From an uncultured Clostridia bacterium (lineage in GTDB: Bacteria; Bacillota; Clostridia; Oscillospirales; Acutalibacteraceae): DNA of 64,000 nt. The position numbers and the translations under genes are program-made. The notes beneath the pieces were generated by a model. The model worked only from the letters and a program-made list of their open reading frames with translations. It was not told where the DNA came from and searched no databases. The first letter of the stretch is position 1; each line of letters starts with the position of its first letter. Location: the NCBI GenBank assembly GCA_947593615.1, contig CANQDR010000001.1:1-64000 (forward strand), given 5' to 3'. Of the stretch, positions 29,349 to 38,784 are shown one piece after another.

Positions 29349-31223
29349 TTATACCTCCTGCAAAATCGGAAGTATCATAGGTGTACGGCGTGTACGCTGA
29401 GAAATCAGCTTAGACACGTCATCTTTTATGCGGTTTTTAATTAAACCCCACTCGTGTACGTTATCTTCCGCACATTCCTCAAGAATTGAAAGCGCAAGCT
29501 TCTTTACATCTTCAAGAAGCCCCTCGCTTTCCCTGACATATACAAATCCTCTTGATACTATGTCGGGACCGCTTATTACATGACCGTCATATACATCGAG
29601 TGAAGCTACTATTATTATGAGTCCGTCCTGACCGAGATGCTTTCGGTCGCGAAGAACGATGCTTCCCACATCTCCTACGCCGAGTCCGTCAACAAATACC
29701 TTTCCTGCCTGTACGGGAGCAAGCTCTTTTATATAATTTTCATTGATTTCGACAACACTGCCTACATCGCCAATAAATATATTTTTTCTTTCCATTCCAA
29801 GATACTCGGCAAGGTCAGCATGTTTTCTAAGATGTTTCTGCTCGCCGTGAACAGGGATAAAATATTTCGGCTTTACAAGTCTGTGTAAAATTTTAAGTTC
29901 TTCCTGACAGGCATGACCTGAAACGTGAACATCATACATCGACTCATATATAACCTTACATCCTCTTTTAAGAAGCTCATCTACTACGTTGCCAACTGTT
30001 TTTTCATTGCCGGGAATAGGATTTGCAGAGATAATTATAAAATCTCCCTCGCCTACCATAACCTTGCGATGGTCGGAATATGCCATACGAGAGAGCGCAC
30101 TCATCGGCTCTCCCTGACTTCCCGTAGTTACAAGAACGATCTGCTCCGGCATATATTTGTCGAGCATATCAAGATCAATAAGTATATTTTCGGGAATTGT
30201 GAGGTATCCGAGCTTTTTGGCAACTTCCATATAGTTGACCATACTTCTGCCCGAAAAAGCAACCTTTCTTCCGTATTTTTCTGCACAGTTGATAATCTGC
30301 TGAACCCTGTTTACATTTGAAGCAAAGGTTGCAATTATAATTCTGTAGTGCTCTGCTCTTCTGAAAAGATTATCAAGGCTTTCCGAAACCTTTCGCTCAG
30401 TGGGAGTGTATCCCGGACGTTCGGCGTTGGTGCTTTCCGCAAGAAGCGCAAGAACGCCCTCGCCGCCTATTCTTGCAAAGCTTGATAAATCTATCATTTC
30501 GCCTCTAATCGGCGTACAGTCGATTTTAAAGTCGCCTGTGTGTACAATCGTACCTGCAGGAGTATGAATCGCAAAGGCAACGGCATCGGGAATTGAGTGA
30601 TTTACATGTATAAACTGTATGCTCATACAGCCAAGCTTAACTGTATCGCCTGAATGTACCTCATTAAGCTGACTTCTGTTAAAAAGGCTGTGCTCCCTGA
30701 GCTTGTTTCCCACAAGTCCGAGAGTAAGCGGCGTACCGTAAATTGGAACATTTACTTTTGAAAGCAAAAACGGCAGTCCGCCTATGTGATCCTCATGACC
30801 GTGAGTAAGAATAATTCCCTTTACTCTTTCGTAATTCTGCTCTACATAGGAAAAATCGGGAATAACAAGGTCAACGCCAAGCATATCTCCGTCAGGGAAA
30901 GCCATACCACAGTCAATAATAACTATATCATTCTCACATTCAACAAGCGTTATATTCTTTCCGATTTCATTTAGACCGCCCAAAAATGCAATTTTAACTG
31001 ATGGCTTCTGAACATTTTTTTTAATATTGTTTCTGTAATCCGGTTTTTTACGATAACTTTTTTTATCTTTAAGTGTGTTTTGCGGATTGTCAGCGTTCTT
31101 AAAAGCAGCAGCTCTTACGGATGAATAAGAACCCTTTGTAAACTGTTTTGAATTATTACTTTTACCCTTTGAGTACCTGTTTTGCTTTATATTATAATTT
31201 TCTTTTTTGTTTTCTGTACTCAC
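29349..31223 (-). CDS. rnj: ribonuclease J
   Basis: Metallo-beta-lactamase/beta-CASP nuclease with 5'-3' exo- and endonuclease activity in mRNA decay. 624 residues. The first ~75 are basic, Asn/Ser/Lys/Gln-rich and low complexity, then IAFLGGLNEIGKN opens the canonical fold. Metal motif HGHEDHIGGLP near 140, VNHSIPDA near 205, GDFKID near 225; the beta-CASP segment TTGSQGEPMSALSRMA is near 370 and HVSGHA near 430. GTG start at 31223 behind GGAGGT. Long leader upstream. Confidence 0.95.
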   Translation of the reverse strand: MSTENKKENYNIKQNRYSKGKSNNSKQFTKGSYSSVRAAAFKNADNPQNTLKDKKSYRKKPDYRNNIKKNVQKPSVKIAFLGGLNEIGKNITLVECENDIVIIDCGMAFPDGDMLGVDLVIPDFSYVEQNYERVKGIILTHGHEDHIGGLPFLLSKVNVPIYGTPLTLGLVGNKLREHSLFNRSQLNEVHSGDTVKLGCMSIQFIHVNHSIPDAVAFAIHTPAGTIVHTGDFKIDCTPIRGEMIDLSSFARIGGEGVLALLAESTNAERPGYTPTERKVSESLDNLFRRAEHYRIIIATFASNVNRVQQIINCAEKYGRKVAFSGRSMVNYMEVAKKLGYLTIPENILIDLDMLDKYMPEQIVLVTTGSQGEPMSALSRMAYSDHRKVMVGEGDFIIISANPIPGNEKTVGNVVDELLKRGCKVIYESMYDVHVSGHACQEELKILHRLVKPKYFIPVHGEQKHLRKHADLAEYLGMERKNIFIGDVGSVVEINENYIKELAPVQAGKVFVDGLGVGDVGSIVLRDRKHLGQDGLIIIVASLDVYDGHVISGPDIVSRGFVYVRESEGLLEDVKKLALSILEECAEDNVHEWGLIKNRIKDDVSKLISQRTRRTPMILPILQEV

Positions 31224-31475
31224 AAATTTACCTCCGTGTTTCTTTAAAATTCAGATAATAAATAAAATTATTCAATAGTTGAAACCAAAAGTCGTCAATA
31301 CTTTTCAGTTTCTAACTAAGCCTTTACGCACCCTCTTTTGTCATTTGACATGAATATTTAGCGACCATATTCAGAGAATACGCAAGGCTTATATATTATA
31401 ATCCGCATGCATCATTACGGATATATATTCAAAAAATTATTAAGTATATGAAACTCAATCATATATATTCATATT

Positions 31476-31505
31476 ATTTTAACCCAGATATAAGCAATGT
31501 GTCAA
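31476..31505 (-). promoter_or_regulatory. possible rnj promoter
   Basis: On the minus strand TTGACA (31500-31505), 18-bp spacer, TAAAAT (31476-31481). It predicts an unusually long 5' leader of about 245 nt. Confidence 0.5.
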
Positions 31506-31648
31506 TAAGATAAAAGAATTAAAATGTCATTATTTATAAAATATCAAAATTTCACTAATCCGACAGCAAAATTTTTAATTCTTTAATTTTATGTGGCTTC
31601 ACATTAATATTATGTTCCGTTTTTGGAAAAATAATGATTAAATAATGG

Positions 31649-31677
31649 TTGCAATTGTCGTTTGAGAGTATTATAAT
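31649..31677 (+). promoter_or_regulatory. promoter of rnhA-nifS-nifU
   Basis: TTGCAA (31649-31654), 17 bp, perfect TATAAT (31672-31677). The leader of about 25 nt carries AAGGAG before TTG 31709. Confidence 0.6.
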
Positions 31678-31708
31678 ATTATCCGAACATCATATAAGGA
31701 GAATATTA

Positions 31709-32146
31709 TTGAAACAGGTTGAAATTTTTACCGACGGCGCTTGCAGCGGCAATCCCGGACCCGGAGGCTGGGGTGCGATTTTACGTTACAATAAACATGA
31801 AAAAGAGCTGTCGGGCGGCGAAGCTGATACAACAAATAATCGAATGGAGCTTTCTGCTGTAATCAACGCTCTGGCTGTGTTAAAAGAGCCGTGTCACGTC
31901 ACGCTGTACAGTGATTCTCAGTATGTTTGCAATGCATTGAAGCTCGGGTGGGCTAAAAAATGGAAAGCAAACAACTGGATGCGCAACAAAAAAGAGCCTG
32001 CCCTGAATCCTGAGCTTTGGGAACGGCTGCTTGAATTGTGCGACATCCACGAAGTTGATGTAATATGGGTTAAAGGTCATGCCGGACATCCTGAAAATGA
32101 GCGGTGCGACCGACTTGCTGTAGCGGCAGCTCAGCAGTATGCATAA
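31709..32146 (+). CDS. rnhA: ribonuclease HI
   Basis: Cleaves the RNA strand of RNA-DNA hybrids. From TTG 31709 ([20 protein letters not shown]), preceded by AAGGAG, it has 145 residues, the normal size; the track's start at 31649 lies in the promoter. The catalytic carboxylates are all visible: D in [11 protein letters not shown] in NRMELSAV, D in YSDSQYV and D in NERCDRLA. The KAN-W-RNK substrate-handle region is present ([12 protein letters not shown]). It is the first gene of a unit with nifS and nifU, 21 bp apart. Confidence 0.96.
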   Translation: MKQVEIFTDGACSGNPGPGGWGAILRYNKHEKELSGGEADTTNNRMELSAVINALAVLKEPCHVTLYSDSQYVCNALKLGWAKKWKANNWMRNKKEPALNPELWERLLELCDIHEVDVIWVKGHAGHPENERCDRLAVAAAQQYA

Positions 32147-32167
32147 GTTTTTACGAAGGTGATATAT

Positions 32168-33361
32168 ATGAGAAGTATTTACGCCGACAATTCGGCTACA
32201 ACAGCAATCGCTCCAGTTGTGCTTGAAAAAATGATGCCGTATTTTACCGAGATTTACGGAAATCCTTCAAGTCTTTACAGAATCGGCGGCAAAGCAAAAG
32301 AGGCTCTTGAAAAAGCAAGAGAAAATATCGCAAAAAACCTCGGCGCAAAATTTCCAAGTGAAATATTCTTTACTTCAGGTGGCAGCGAATCCGACAACTG
32401 GGCGTTAAAGGGTGTATGCCATGCTCTTAAATCAAAGGGGAAAAAACATATAATTACATCGAAATTTGAGCATCATGCAATCCTTCACACCTGTCAGGCT
32501 CTTGAAAAAGAGGGCTTTGAGGTAACATACCTTGATGTATACGAAAACGGTATAGTTCATCCTGAAGATGTTGAAAATGCAATCCGCGAAGATACTGCGA
32601 TTGTTTCGATTATGTATGCAAACAATGAAATAGGTACTGTTCAGCCTATTGCAGAAATCGGAGCAATCTGCAAAAAGCACGGCGTTTTGTTCCATACGGA
32701 CGCTGTTCAGGCAGCAGGATATATTAAAATCGACGTTACAGAGCAAAATATAGATTTACTTTCCATGACTGCGCATAAAATACACGGACCTAAGGGCTGC
32801 GGCTTGCTTTATGTCAGAAGAGGCGTTAAGATAGACAACCTTATTGACGGCGGAGCACAGGAGAGAAACAGACGCGCAGGCACAGAAAATGTTGCAGGAG
32901 TTGTAGGACTTGACGCAGCATTACAGCTTTCGCTGGATACTATGGAAGAAAGAAACGCAAAGCTTATAAAAATGCGCGACAGACTTATTGACGGTCTGCT
33001 TAAAATTGAACGCTCACGAATCAACGGCGACCGTGTTCACCGCCTGCCGGGAAATGTAAATATGTGCTTTGAGGGAATCGAGGGAGAAAGTCTGCTGCTG
33101 AAACTTGATTTAAACGGTATTTCCGCTTCTTCAGGTTCGGCTTGCACATCAGGCAGTCTTGACCCGAGCCACGTTCTTCTTGCAATCGGACTTCCGCACG
33201 AAATTGCACACGGCAGTATGCGTCTTTCGTTCTCGGACGAAAACACCGAAGAAGATATTGACTATATTCTCGAAAAAGTTCCCGAAATTGTTAATTATTT
33301 AAGAGCTATGTCTCCTCTGTGGGAAAAAATCAAAAAAGAGGAAGCAGCACAGATCTCTTAA
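32168..33361 (+). CDS. nifS: cysteine desulfurase (NifS/IscS family)
   Basis: PLP enzyme that takes sulfur from cysteine and passes it to the scaffold encoded next. About 397 residues from ATG 32168 ([12 protein letters not shown]) behind GAAGGTGAT; the GTG of the track overlaps that site. YADNSATT opens the fold; the PLP lysine is in [11 protein letters not shown] near 203, and the catalytic cysteine is in [17 protein letters not shown] near 325 with the extended loop of the group I IscS/NifS type. It lies 46 bp before the NifU-like gene, forming a minimal ISC-type pair. Confidence 0.95.
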   Translation: MRSIYADNSATTAIAPVVLEKMMPYFTEIYGNPSSLYRIGGKAKEALEKARENIAKNLGAKFPSEIFFTSGGSESDNWALKGVCHALKSKGKKHIITSKFEHHAILHTCQALEKEGFEVTYLDVYENGIVHPEDVENAIREDTAIVSIMYANNEIGTVQPIAEIGAICKKHGVLFHTDAVQAAGYIKIDVTEQNIDLLSMTAHKIHGPKGCGLLYVRRGVKIDNLIDGGAQERNRRAGTENVAGVVGLDAALQLSLDTMEERNAKLIKMRDRLIDGLLKIERSRINGDRVHRLPGNVNMCFEGIEGESLLLKLDLNGISASSGSACTSGSLDPSHVLLAIGLPHEIAHGSMRLSFSDENTEEDIDYILEKVPEIVNYLRAMSPLWEKIKKEEAAQIS

Positions 33362-33407
33362 TCATAATAATTGATCATATATATTAAATACAGGAGGTTA
33401 AGATATA

Positions 33408-33839
33408 ATGGCATATTCAGAAAAGGTTATGGACCATTTTGCAAATCCGCGCAATGTCGGAGAAATTGAAAACGCTGACGGTATCGGCGAGGTTGGCAAC
33501 TCAAAGTGCGGCGATATTATGAAAATGTACATTCAGGTTGAGAACGACATTATTACCGACGTTAAGTTCAAAACCTTTGGCTGCGGTGCTGCTATTGCAA
33601 CAAGCAGTATGGCTACAGAGATGATAAAAGGCAAATCGATTAATGATGCTCTAAAACTTACAAACAAAGCCGTTATGGAGGCACTTGACGGACTTCCGCC
33701 CGTAAAGGTTCACTGTTCGGTTCTTGCAGAACAGGCAATTAAAGCCGCAATTTCAGATTATTACAAAAGAAAGGGAATTGACCCCGAACCATTCGTAGGA
33801 AAAGTTCCTGAATGTGACGAATGCGGATGCAACTTATAA
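33408..33839 (+). CDS. nifU: NifU/IscU-like Fe-S cluster scaffold
   Basis: Assembles Fe-S clusters on three cysteines using sulfur from the upstream desulfurase. 143 residues: N-terminal YSEKVMDHFANPRNVGE, then NSKCGD (C34, D36), TFGCGAAIA (C59) and VHCSVLAE (C103), the three ligands plus the conserved Asp. It lacks the ferredoxin and C-terminal domains of full NifU. It ends in an extra cysteine-rich tail, VPECDECGCNL, not found in classical IscU. AGGAGG lies before the ATG, and a terminator follows directly. Confidence 0.94.
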   Translation: MAYSEKVMDHFANPRNVGEIENADGIGEVGNSKCGDIMKMYIQVENDIITDVKFKTFGCGAAIATSSMATEMIKGKSINDALKLTNKAVMEALDGLPPVKVHCSVLAEQAIKAAISDYYKRKGIDPEPFVGKVPECDECGCNL

Positions 33840-33854
33840 AATAATATAAGACAA

Positions 33855-33893
33855 ATGCCGACCAAAATATTAATTTGGTCGGCATTTTATATT
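33855..33893 (+). terminator. terminator after nifU
   Basis: Perfect 12-bp stem ATGCCGACCAAA/TTTGGTCGGCAT with a short loop and TTTTATATT tail on plus. It lies between convergent genes and could also slow minus transcription. Confidence 0.9.
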
Positions 33894-33894
33894 A

Positions 33895-34524
33895 TTATCT
33901 GATAAAGTGCGTCGGGGTCCATTCTTCTTTTTCAGGCAGTCCGAACTTTTCTTTGCCAAGTGCGATACTCTTTATCAAAAATGACATATTTCTCGCCAAG
34001 ACTCTCATAGTTTGAAGTCCTTCTTCGTCATACTCTGCCTGACCTTTTTCTCTGCCGTGAATACTGTTCCAATACTGACTGGAAGCAATCGGCATATTGG
34101 CAATCGTAAAATATTTGTTCAGCTCGTCAAAGGTTGCCGAGCATCCGCCTCGCCTTGCACAGACAACGCTTGCGCCCACCTTCATTGTCTTATCAAAATG
34201 AGTGCTGTAAAAAAGTCTGTCCAGACAGGCGATTAATGTCGCGTTCGCCGAAGCATAATATACGGGACTTGCAACTACAAGACCATCCGCCTTTTCAAAT
34301 TTAGGTGCCAGCTCATTTACAATATCATCAAATACGCATTTGCCCTTTTCAAAGCAGGAACCGCAGGCTATACAACCTCGTATATCCTTATTTCCGACTT
34401 GTACTGTTTCAGCTGCTATGCCGTTTTCTGAAAAGATTTTTTCCATCTCTTTCAGCGCAATAGCAGTGTTGCCTTTTATCCGCGGGCTTCCGTTAATCAT
34501 TAATACATTTAAGCTTTCGCCCAT
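33895..34524 (-). CDS. NAD(P)H-dependent FMN reductase / flavodoxin-like oxidoreductase
   Basis: 209 residues from ATG 34524 (MGESLNVLMINGSPR) behind GGAGGAG. The flavodoxin fold opens with LMINGSPRIKGNTA, the FMN phosphate loop, at about 8-21; CIACGSCFEKGKC near 54-66 is the cysteine motif of the iron-sulfur flavoprotein/multimeric flavodoxin branch; VASPVYYASANA near 90-101 and CARRGGC near 125 are further family marks. Probably reduces flavin, quinone or a metal or drug substrate; the exact one cannot be read. Monocistronic. Confidence 0.88.
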   Translation of the reverse strand: MGESLNVLMINGSPRIKGNTAIALKEMEKIFSENGIAAETVQVGNKDIRGCIACGSCFEKGKCVFDDIVNELAPKFEKADGLVVASPVYYASANATLIACLDRLFYSTHFDKTMKVGASVVCARRGGCSATFDELNKYFTIANMPIASSQYWNSIHGREKGQAEYDEEGLQTMRVLARNMSFLIKSIALGKEKFGLPEKEEWTPTHFIR

Positions 34525-34578
34525 TAAGATCTCCTCCAAAATTTATTTTATCAATAAAAACTTGTATAAGGAATTCGC

Positions 34579-34608
34579 TTGACCCTCTTTAAGGAAAAAA
34601 ACTATAAT
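34579..34608 (+). promoter_or_regulatory. orphan promoter-like sequence, plus strand
   Basis: TTGACC (34579-34584), 18 bp, perfect TATAAT (34603-34608), with no plus-strand gene behind it. A terminator hairpin at 34654-34691 would end any transcript after about 80 nt. May be chance in AT-rich DNA. Confidence 0.25.
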
Positions 34609-34645
34609 ACCCTATAATAAATAAAGCCATAAATAATTAATAATT

Positions 34646-34692
34646 TAAGACAAAACACCGATATGAAATCAATTATGATTAAATCGGTGTTT
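34646..34692 (-). terminator. nrdR terminator
   Basis: Stem AACACCGAT/ATCGGTGTT with a 20-nt loop; the minus-strand tail TTTTGTCTT follows. It begins about 28 bp after the nrdR stop. On plus the tail TTTAAATAATTTTT is also T-rich, so it may work both ways. Confidence 0.7.
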
Positions 34693-34719
34693 AAATAATT
34701 TTTAATTATAATTAAAAAC

Positions 34720-35178
34720 CTACTTTTTCTCGGTCAACAGCTTATTAAGTTCATCCATAAATGTGTTTATGTCCTTAAACTGGCGGTAAACCGACGCAAA
34801 GCGGACGTAAGAAACTTCATCAATGGTTTTAAGCTGTTCCATAGCAAGTTCACCGATTTTCATTGAAGTAATTTCCCTGTCAAGACTGCTCTGGAGTTTT
34901 GCTTCAATGTCATCAACCATTGTTTCAATCTGCTGAATTGAAACAGGGCGCTTTTCGCAGGCTCTTAAAATACCAGCAGTAAGCTTATTTCTGTCAAAAA
35001 CTTCTCTCGACTTGTCTCGCTTGACCACAATTATCGGCACGGTTTCAATTACCTCGTGGGTTGTAAAGCGCCTTCCGCATTTCAGACATTCACGTCTTCT
35101 GCGTATTCTTTCTCCGTCGTCAGCCGAGCGTGAATCAATAACCTTGCTTTCTTCATATCCGCAATATGGACATTTCAT
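34720..35178 (-). CDS. nrdR: transcriptional repressor NrdR
   Basis: Nucleotide-sensing repressor of ribonucleotide reductase genes. From ATG 35178 ([17 protein letters not shown]), behind GGAGGGGTG, it has 152 residues, the family size. The N-terminal zinc ribbon uses CPYC and CLKC (about 3-34), followed by [14 protein letters not shown]; the ATP-cone spans about 45-135 ([16 protein letters not shown]). No nrd gene is nearby, so it acts elsewhere. It has its own promoter just upstream. Confidence 0.97.
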   Translation of the reverse strand: MKCPYCGYEESKVIDSRSADDGERIRRRRECLKCGRRFTTHEVIETVPIIVVKRDKSREVFDRNKLTAGILRACEKRPVSIQQIETMVDDIEAKLQSSLDREITSMKIGELAMEQLKTIDEVSYVRFASVYRQFKDINTFMDELNKLLTEKK

Positions 35179-35213
35179 TTGTTTTACACCCCTCCGCATT
35201 ATTCTACAAAATA

Positions 35214-35241
35214 ATTATAACACAAAATTGTGAAATTTCAA
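35214..35241 (-). promoter_or_regulatory. nrdR promoter
   Basis: On the minus strand TTGAAA (35236-35241), 16-bp spacer, perfect TATAAT (35214-35219); leader about 29 nt. Confidence 0.65.
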
Positions 35242-35287
35242 GCACATAAATAAATAATATTTTGTGAAAATTATTACATATTTATAA

Positions 35288-36640
35288 TTACAGGTTACGG
35301 TAATTTTTAACTCTTCTGTTCTTCTTTCTGCGTTTTCTGTTGATTTTTGAAGAAATGAAATAACAGATAAGTATAATAACAATTATTCCGATTACAACTA
35401 AGAACCAGTATGACTGAAATACGGTTGAAATTACATTAAGCACAAACAAGAATCCGCTCATTTCTATTTTCTCGCTTGAAACAAGATTTACCTTTGTTAT
35501 TTCCTGCTTTTCTCCGCCATTGTTGTCCTTATAATATATTGTTGCCGTACCGACTTTTTCATTAAGCTCAAGAGGCGCGTCAACGCTTTCGGGAACATCG
35601 GTTTCAACTATAATATTTTTCTTTTCAATGTCCTTGGGAACTATCGCGCTCAGATTTTTTTCGGGCACAAGCTGTACCGACTCTTTTCCCCACGCAAGAT
35701 TTACTTTTTCTTCACATACAGGAGTTGAGGCAGTTGCCACAGTGCTAAGCTCAAGACTTGTCAGCGCCCATCTGAACAAATCTGCGGCGTCGGTCATTGT
35801 ACCGTATTCCTCAGATTTTCCCTCCTCATACGGAGCGTGCAGAAGCACAGCCATATAGGAGTATCCGTCTGCCGTTGCCGTTGTAACAAGACATCTTCCT
35901 GCCTGGTCGGTAGTACCTGTCTTTATTCCCTTGGCATACATATAATAATAATCTCCGCCTCTGTTTGGGTCAATAAGATAGTTGGTTGTGATAAGAGGAT
36001 ATTCTTCTCCCTCACAGTAATATGTGTTTGTATTTGTGATTTCCGCAAATTTCGGAAGCGTGAGCGCATATTTCGTGATTATGTAAAGGTCACGGGCCGT
36101 CGTATAGTGATTGTCATTGTGAAGTCCGTCGGGATTTTCAAAATGAGTGTTCTTACAGCCAAGCTCCTTTGCCTTGTCATTCATAAGCTTGACAAAATTA
36201 TCAATGCTTCCGTTTCCCACATAATCTGCAAGCACAACTGCGGCGTCATTGCCTGACGGCACCATCATACTGTACAGCAAATCAATTACGCTCATTGTTT
36301 CGCCGACATGCTCTTCGACGTTAGCCAAAGAGCTTCCCGTGTCTTTCAAAACATTAAGCACTTTTTCTTTGATTGGGATTCTGGTGTTTTCGAGGTCATC
36401 TATATTTTCAACTGCAATTATGTATGTCATTATCTTTGTTGTAGACGCAGGATAGCGTTTTGAGTCAGCATCTTTTTCGAAAACCGTTTGTCCCGAATCC
36501 ATATTAACAAGCAAAATGGAATCAGACTGTGTTTTTACGTCATTCGGATACGAAATCGCACCTGTTGAAATAACTGATGATGTAATAATAATACAAAATA
36601 CAAAAATTAAAGAAATTACTGTTAAAGATTTCTTCTTCAT
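35288..36640 (-). CDS. D-alanyl-D-alanine carboxypeptidase (PBP5/DacF-like)
   Basis: Trims the terminal D-Ala from peptidoglycan stem peptides outside the membrane. 450 residues: signal peptide (about 1-29), S11 peptidase domain with SxxK as STTK (66-69), SGN in VPSGNDAA near 128 and KTG in GIKTGTTDQAGR near 240, then a beta-rich domain and a C-terminal membrane helix (about 410-432) with a basic tail, which anchors it. It resembles the dacF/dacB group linked to vegetative growth or sporulation. Single gene between nrdR and recG. Confidence 0.95.
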   Translation of the reverse strand: MKKKSLTVISLIFVFCIIITSSVISTGAISYPNDVKTQSDSILLVNMDSGQTVFEKDADSKRYPASTTKIMTYIIAVENIDDLENTRIPIKEKVLNVLKDTGSSLANVEEHVGETMSVIDLLYSMMVPSGNDAAVVLADYVGNGSIDNFVKLMNDKAKELGCKNTHFENPDGLHNDNHYTTARDLYIITKYALTLPKFAEITNTNTYYCEGEEYPLITTNYLIDPNRGGDYYYMYAKGIKTGTTDQAGRCLVTTATADGYSYMAVLLHAPYEEGKSEEYGTMTDAADLFRWALTSLELSTVATASTPVCEEKVNLAWGKESVQLVPEKNLSAIVPKDIEKKNIIVETDVPESVDAPLELNEKVGTATIYYKDNNGGEKQEITKVNLVSSEKIEMSGFLFVLNVISTVFQSYWFLVVIGIIVIILICYFISSKINRKRRKKNRRVKNYRNL

Positions 36641-36670
36641 AACCTGATTATCTCCCCTGTCTTAGCAATA

Positions 36671-38716
36671 TCAGTTCAATGAATTTTGTCCGCCCCGCTC
36701 AAAAAGCCTGTCAATTTCAGCCTTTAAAAATCTGAGTTCTTCGTTGCGGATATCCTTATACGCAAACAAAATATAGTCTGCAATTTTCTGTGAAAGCTCA
36801 AGGCTTTTTGTATCGGCAAAATCAGCAATAGCCATTTGCGGCAGCCCATGCTGGCGTTCTCCAAAAAAATCGCCCGGTCCGCGCATTTTCAAATCCTCAT
36901 CGGCTATTTTAAATCCGTCGTTTGTCATACACATAACTTCAAGCCTTGCTTTTGTATCAAGGTTTCCGTTATCGCTCACCATTATGCAGTATGACTGAAA
37001 CTCTCCCCTGCCGACTCTTCCTCGCAGCTGATGAAGCTGAGAAAGTCCGAAACGCTCGGCATTTTCTATTACCATAACCGAGGCATTGGAAACATCTACG
37101 CCGACCTCAATTACAGTAGTTGCAACAAGCAGAGAATACTCGCCCGATACAAACTTCTGCATAACGGCTTCCTTTTCGTCAGACTTCATTTTGCCGTGAA
37201 CAATTCCCACCGGAATATCTGAAAATTCTTTCAGCATCAGCTCTGCGGCGTATTCCTCTGCTGACGCCGCGTCGTCGAGCTCGCTTTCCTCCACAAGCGG
37301 ACAAACTATATATGCCTGTCTGCCTGACTTTATCTCACTTTTTATAAAATCATATATTTTTTTACGCTGTGCCGCTTTCATCAAAACGGTTTTTACAGGT
37401 TTTCTCGACGGCGGAAGCTCATCTATTACCGAAATATCAAGATCGCCGAAAATGATAAGGCCAAGCGTCCTCGGAATAGGTGTGGCGCTCATTACAAGAA
37501 GATGCGGATTTTCTCCCTTTCCGAGCAGTTTTGCACGCTGAGCAACGCCAAAGCGATGCTGTTCGTCGGTTACGGCAAGACCGAGATTATAAAACTCGGT
37601 CTTATCGGTTATAAGTGCATGAGTGCCGACAATAAGGTTGATTTTTCCCTCTGAAAGTTCCTGTCTGACTATCTTTTTTTCAGACTCTTTCAGCGAACCG
37701 GTAAGCAAGCCTATGTTTATATCAGTGCCGCTTAGTAATTTGCAAAAGGTATCGTAATGCTGGCGGGCAAGGATTTCAGTAGGAGCCATAAAAGCCGCCT
37801 GAAATCCGTTTTTCACAACAGTGTAGCAGATTGACGCGGCAACTGCGGTTTTTCCCGAACCCACATCGCCTTGAACAAGCCTGTTCATAGGTGATTTTTT
37901 TGTAAGCATATCTTTTATGCAGTCTGAAACTGCATTTTTTTGAGCATTTGTAAGAGCAAAAGGCAAAAAGCCTTCAAATTCCGAAGAATAATCCTTTTTA
38001 ATTTTTATTCCGCTTTCGCCTCTGCTATGCTCCTTTAATCCTCTCATACCGAGATTAAGCACAACAAGCTCTTCCGTAACAAGTCTTTTGCGAGCTGTTT
38101 CCAAACACTCTTCATTTTTGGGAAAATGAATGTCATTAAGAGCCTGTTTTAATCCGCACAGACCAAAGCTGTTTCTGACCTGTTCGGGCAATGGGTCGTT
38201 AATGCTCTTTGGAAGCAGAGCAAGGGCCTGCTTTACTGAATTAGAAATAGTTTTGCTGACAAGCCCTGCGGTCTGTTTGTAAACGGGATGGATTCTTATT
38301 CCCTCGCTTGCAAGCGAAAAAGTAGGTGCTATCATTTGTGAACCAAATGAAGCCGCAGTTATTCTTCCGTAAAAGAAATACTCTTGTCCGCCCTTTAACA
38401 TAGAACTGATATATTTATTATTAAAAAACACAATCTGTAACGAGCCTGTGTCATCATAGACCGTACCTCTGGAAATAATCCGTCCGCCGCTTATCCTCGC
38501 ATCTGAAATCGGCGTTCCAAGCACAGCTTTTATACAATACATACCGCCGTATTGCAGATTTTCTATTTTTTCAACCGTATTCCAGTCCTCATATGTACGC
38601 GGATAAAAGTTAATCAAATTTCCAATGCTGTATATTCCGAGCTTATTAAACAAAGCCGCGCGCTTTGCGCCTATTCCGCTCAGCTTCGAGATAGGCATTT
38701 TGTAAAGAGAAGCCAT
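36671..38716 (-). CDS. recG: ATP-dependent DNA helicase RecG
   Basis: Branch-migrating helicase that remodels stalled forks and Holliday junctions. From ATG 38716 (MASLYKMPISKLSGIG), behind AAGGCGG, it has 681 residues, the usual size; the track's longer start overlaps a terminator stem. Wedge (OB) domain to about 250, then helicase motifs: Walker A GDVGSGKT near 280, DEQHRFGV near 380, SATPIPRTL near 410, and motif VI QLRGRVGRG near 585. It follows fakA, an order shared with Bacillus and many Clostridia. Confidence 0.97.
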   Translation of the reverse strand: MASLYKMPISKLSGIGAKRAALFNKLGIYSIGNLINFYPRTYEDWNTVEKIENLQYGGMYCIKAVLGTPISDARISGGRIISRGTVYDDTGSLQIVFFNNKYISSMLKGGQEYFFYGRITAASFGSQMIAPTFSLASEGIRIHPVYKQTAGLVSKTISNSVKQALALLPKSINDPLPEQVRNSFGLCGLKQALNDIHFPKNEECLETARKRLVTEELVVLNLGMRGLKEHSRGESGIKIKKDYSSEFEGFLPFALTNAQKNAVSDCIKDMLTKKSPMNRLVQGDVGSGKTAVAASICYTVVKNGFQAAFMAPTEILARQHYDTFCKLLSGTDINIGLLTGSLKESEKKIVRQELSEGKINLIVGTHALITDKTEFYNLGLAVTDEQHRFGVAQRAKLLGKGENPHLLVMSATPIPRTLGLIIFGDLDISVIDELPPSRKPVKTVLMKAAQRKKIYDFIKSEIKSGRQAYIVCPLVEESELDDAASAEEYAAELMLKEFSDIPVGIVHGKMKSDEKEAVMQKFVSGEYSLLVATTVIEVGVDVSNASVMVIENAERFGLSQLHQLRGRVGRGEFQSYCIMVSDNGNLDTKARLEVMCMTNDGFKIADEDLKMRGPGDFFGERQHGLPQMAIADFADTKSLELSQKIADYILFAYKDIRNEELRFLKAEIDRLFERGGQNSLN

Positions 38717-38736
38717 TATCTGCCGCCTTTTGTTGA

Positions 38737-38773
38737 TTAAAAAGATAGGGCATGACGCAACTATCATGCCCTA
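38737..38773 (-). terminator. terminator between fakA and recG
   Basis: Perfect 11-bp stem ATAGGGCATGA/TCATGCCCTAT, 7-nt loop, minus-strand tail CTTTTTAA. It ends only about 20 bp before the recG start codon, so recG either has readthrough expression or an unrecognised promoter. Confidence 0.8.
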
Positions 38774-38784
38774 TGAAGTTTATA

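Larger units (their letters stand above)
31224..31708. other. 485-bp divergent gap between rnj and rnhA
   Basis: AT-rich region with a promoter for each divergent unit (entered separately). The implied RNase J leader is about 245 nt and contains a weak inverted repeat around TCCG...CGGA (about 31390-31430), but I see no riboswitch consensus, terminator or credible small ORF. Confidence 0.6.

Noticed and set aside
31224-31708. Riboswitch in the long gap before rnj
   Set aside because: No recognisable conserved riboswitch core and no terminator; only a weak inverted repeat. Reported as a long leader instead.
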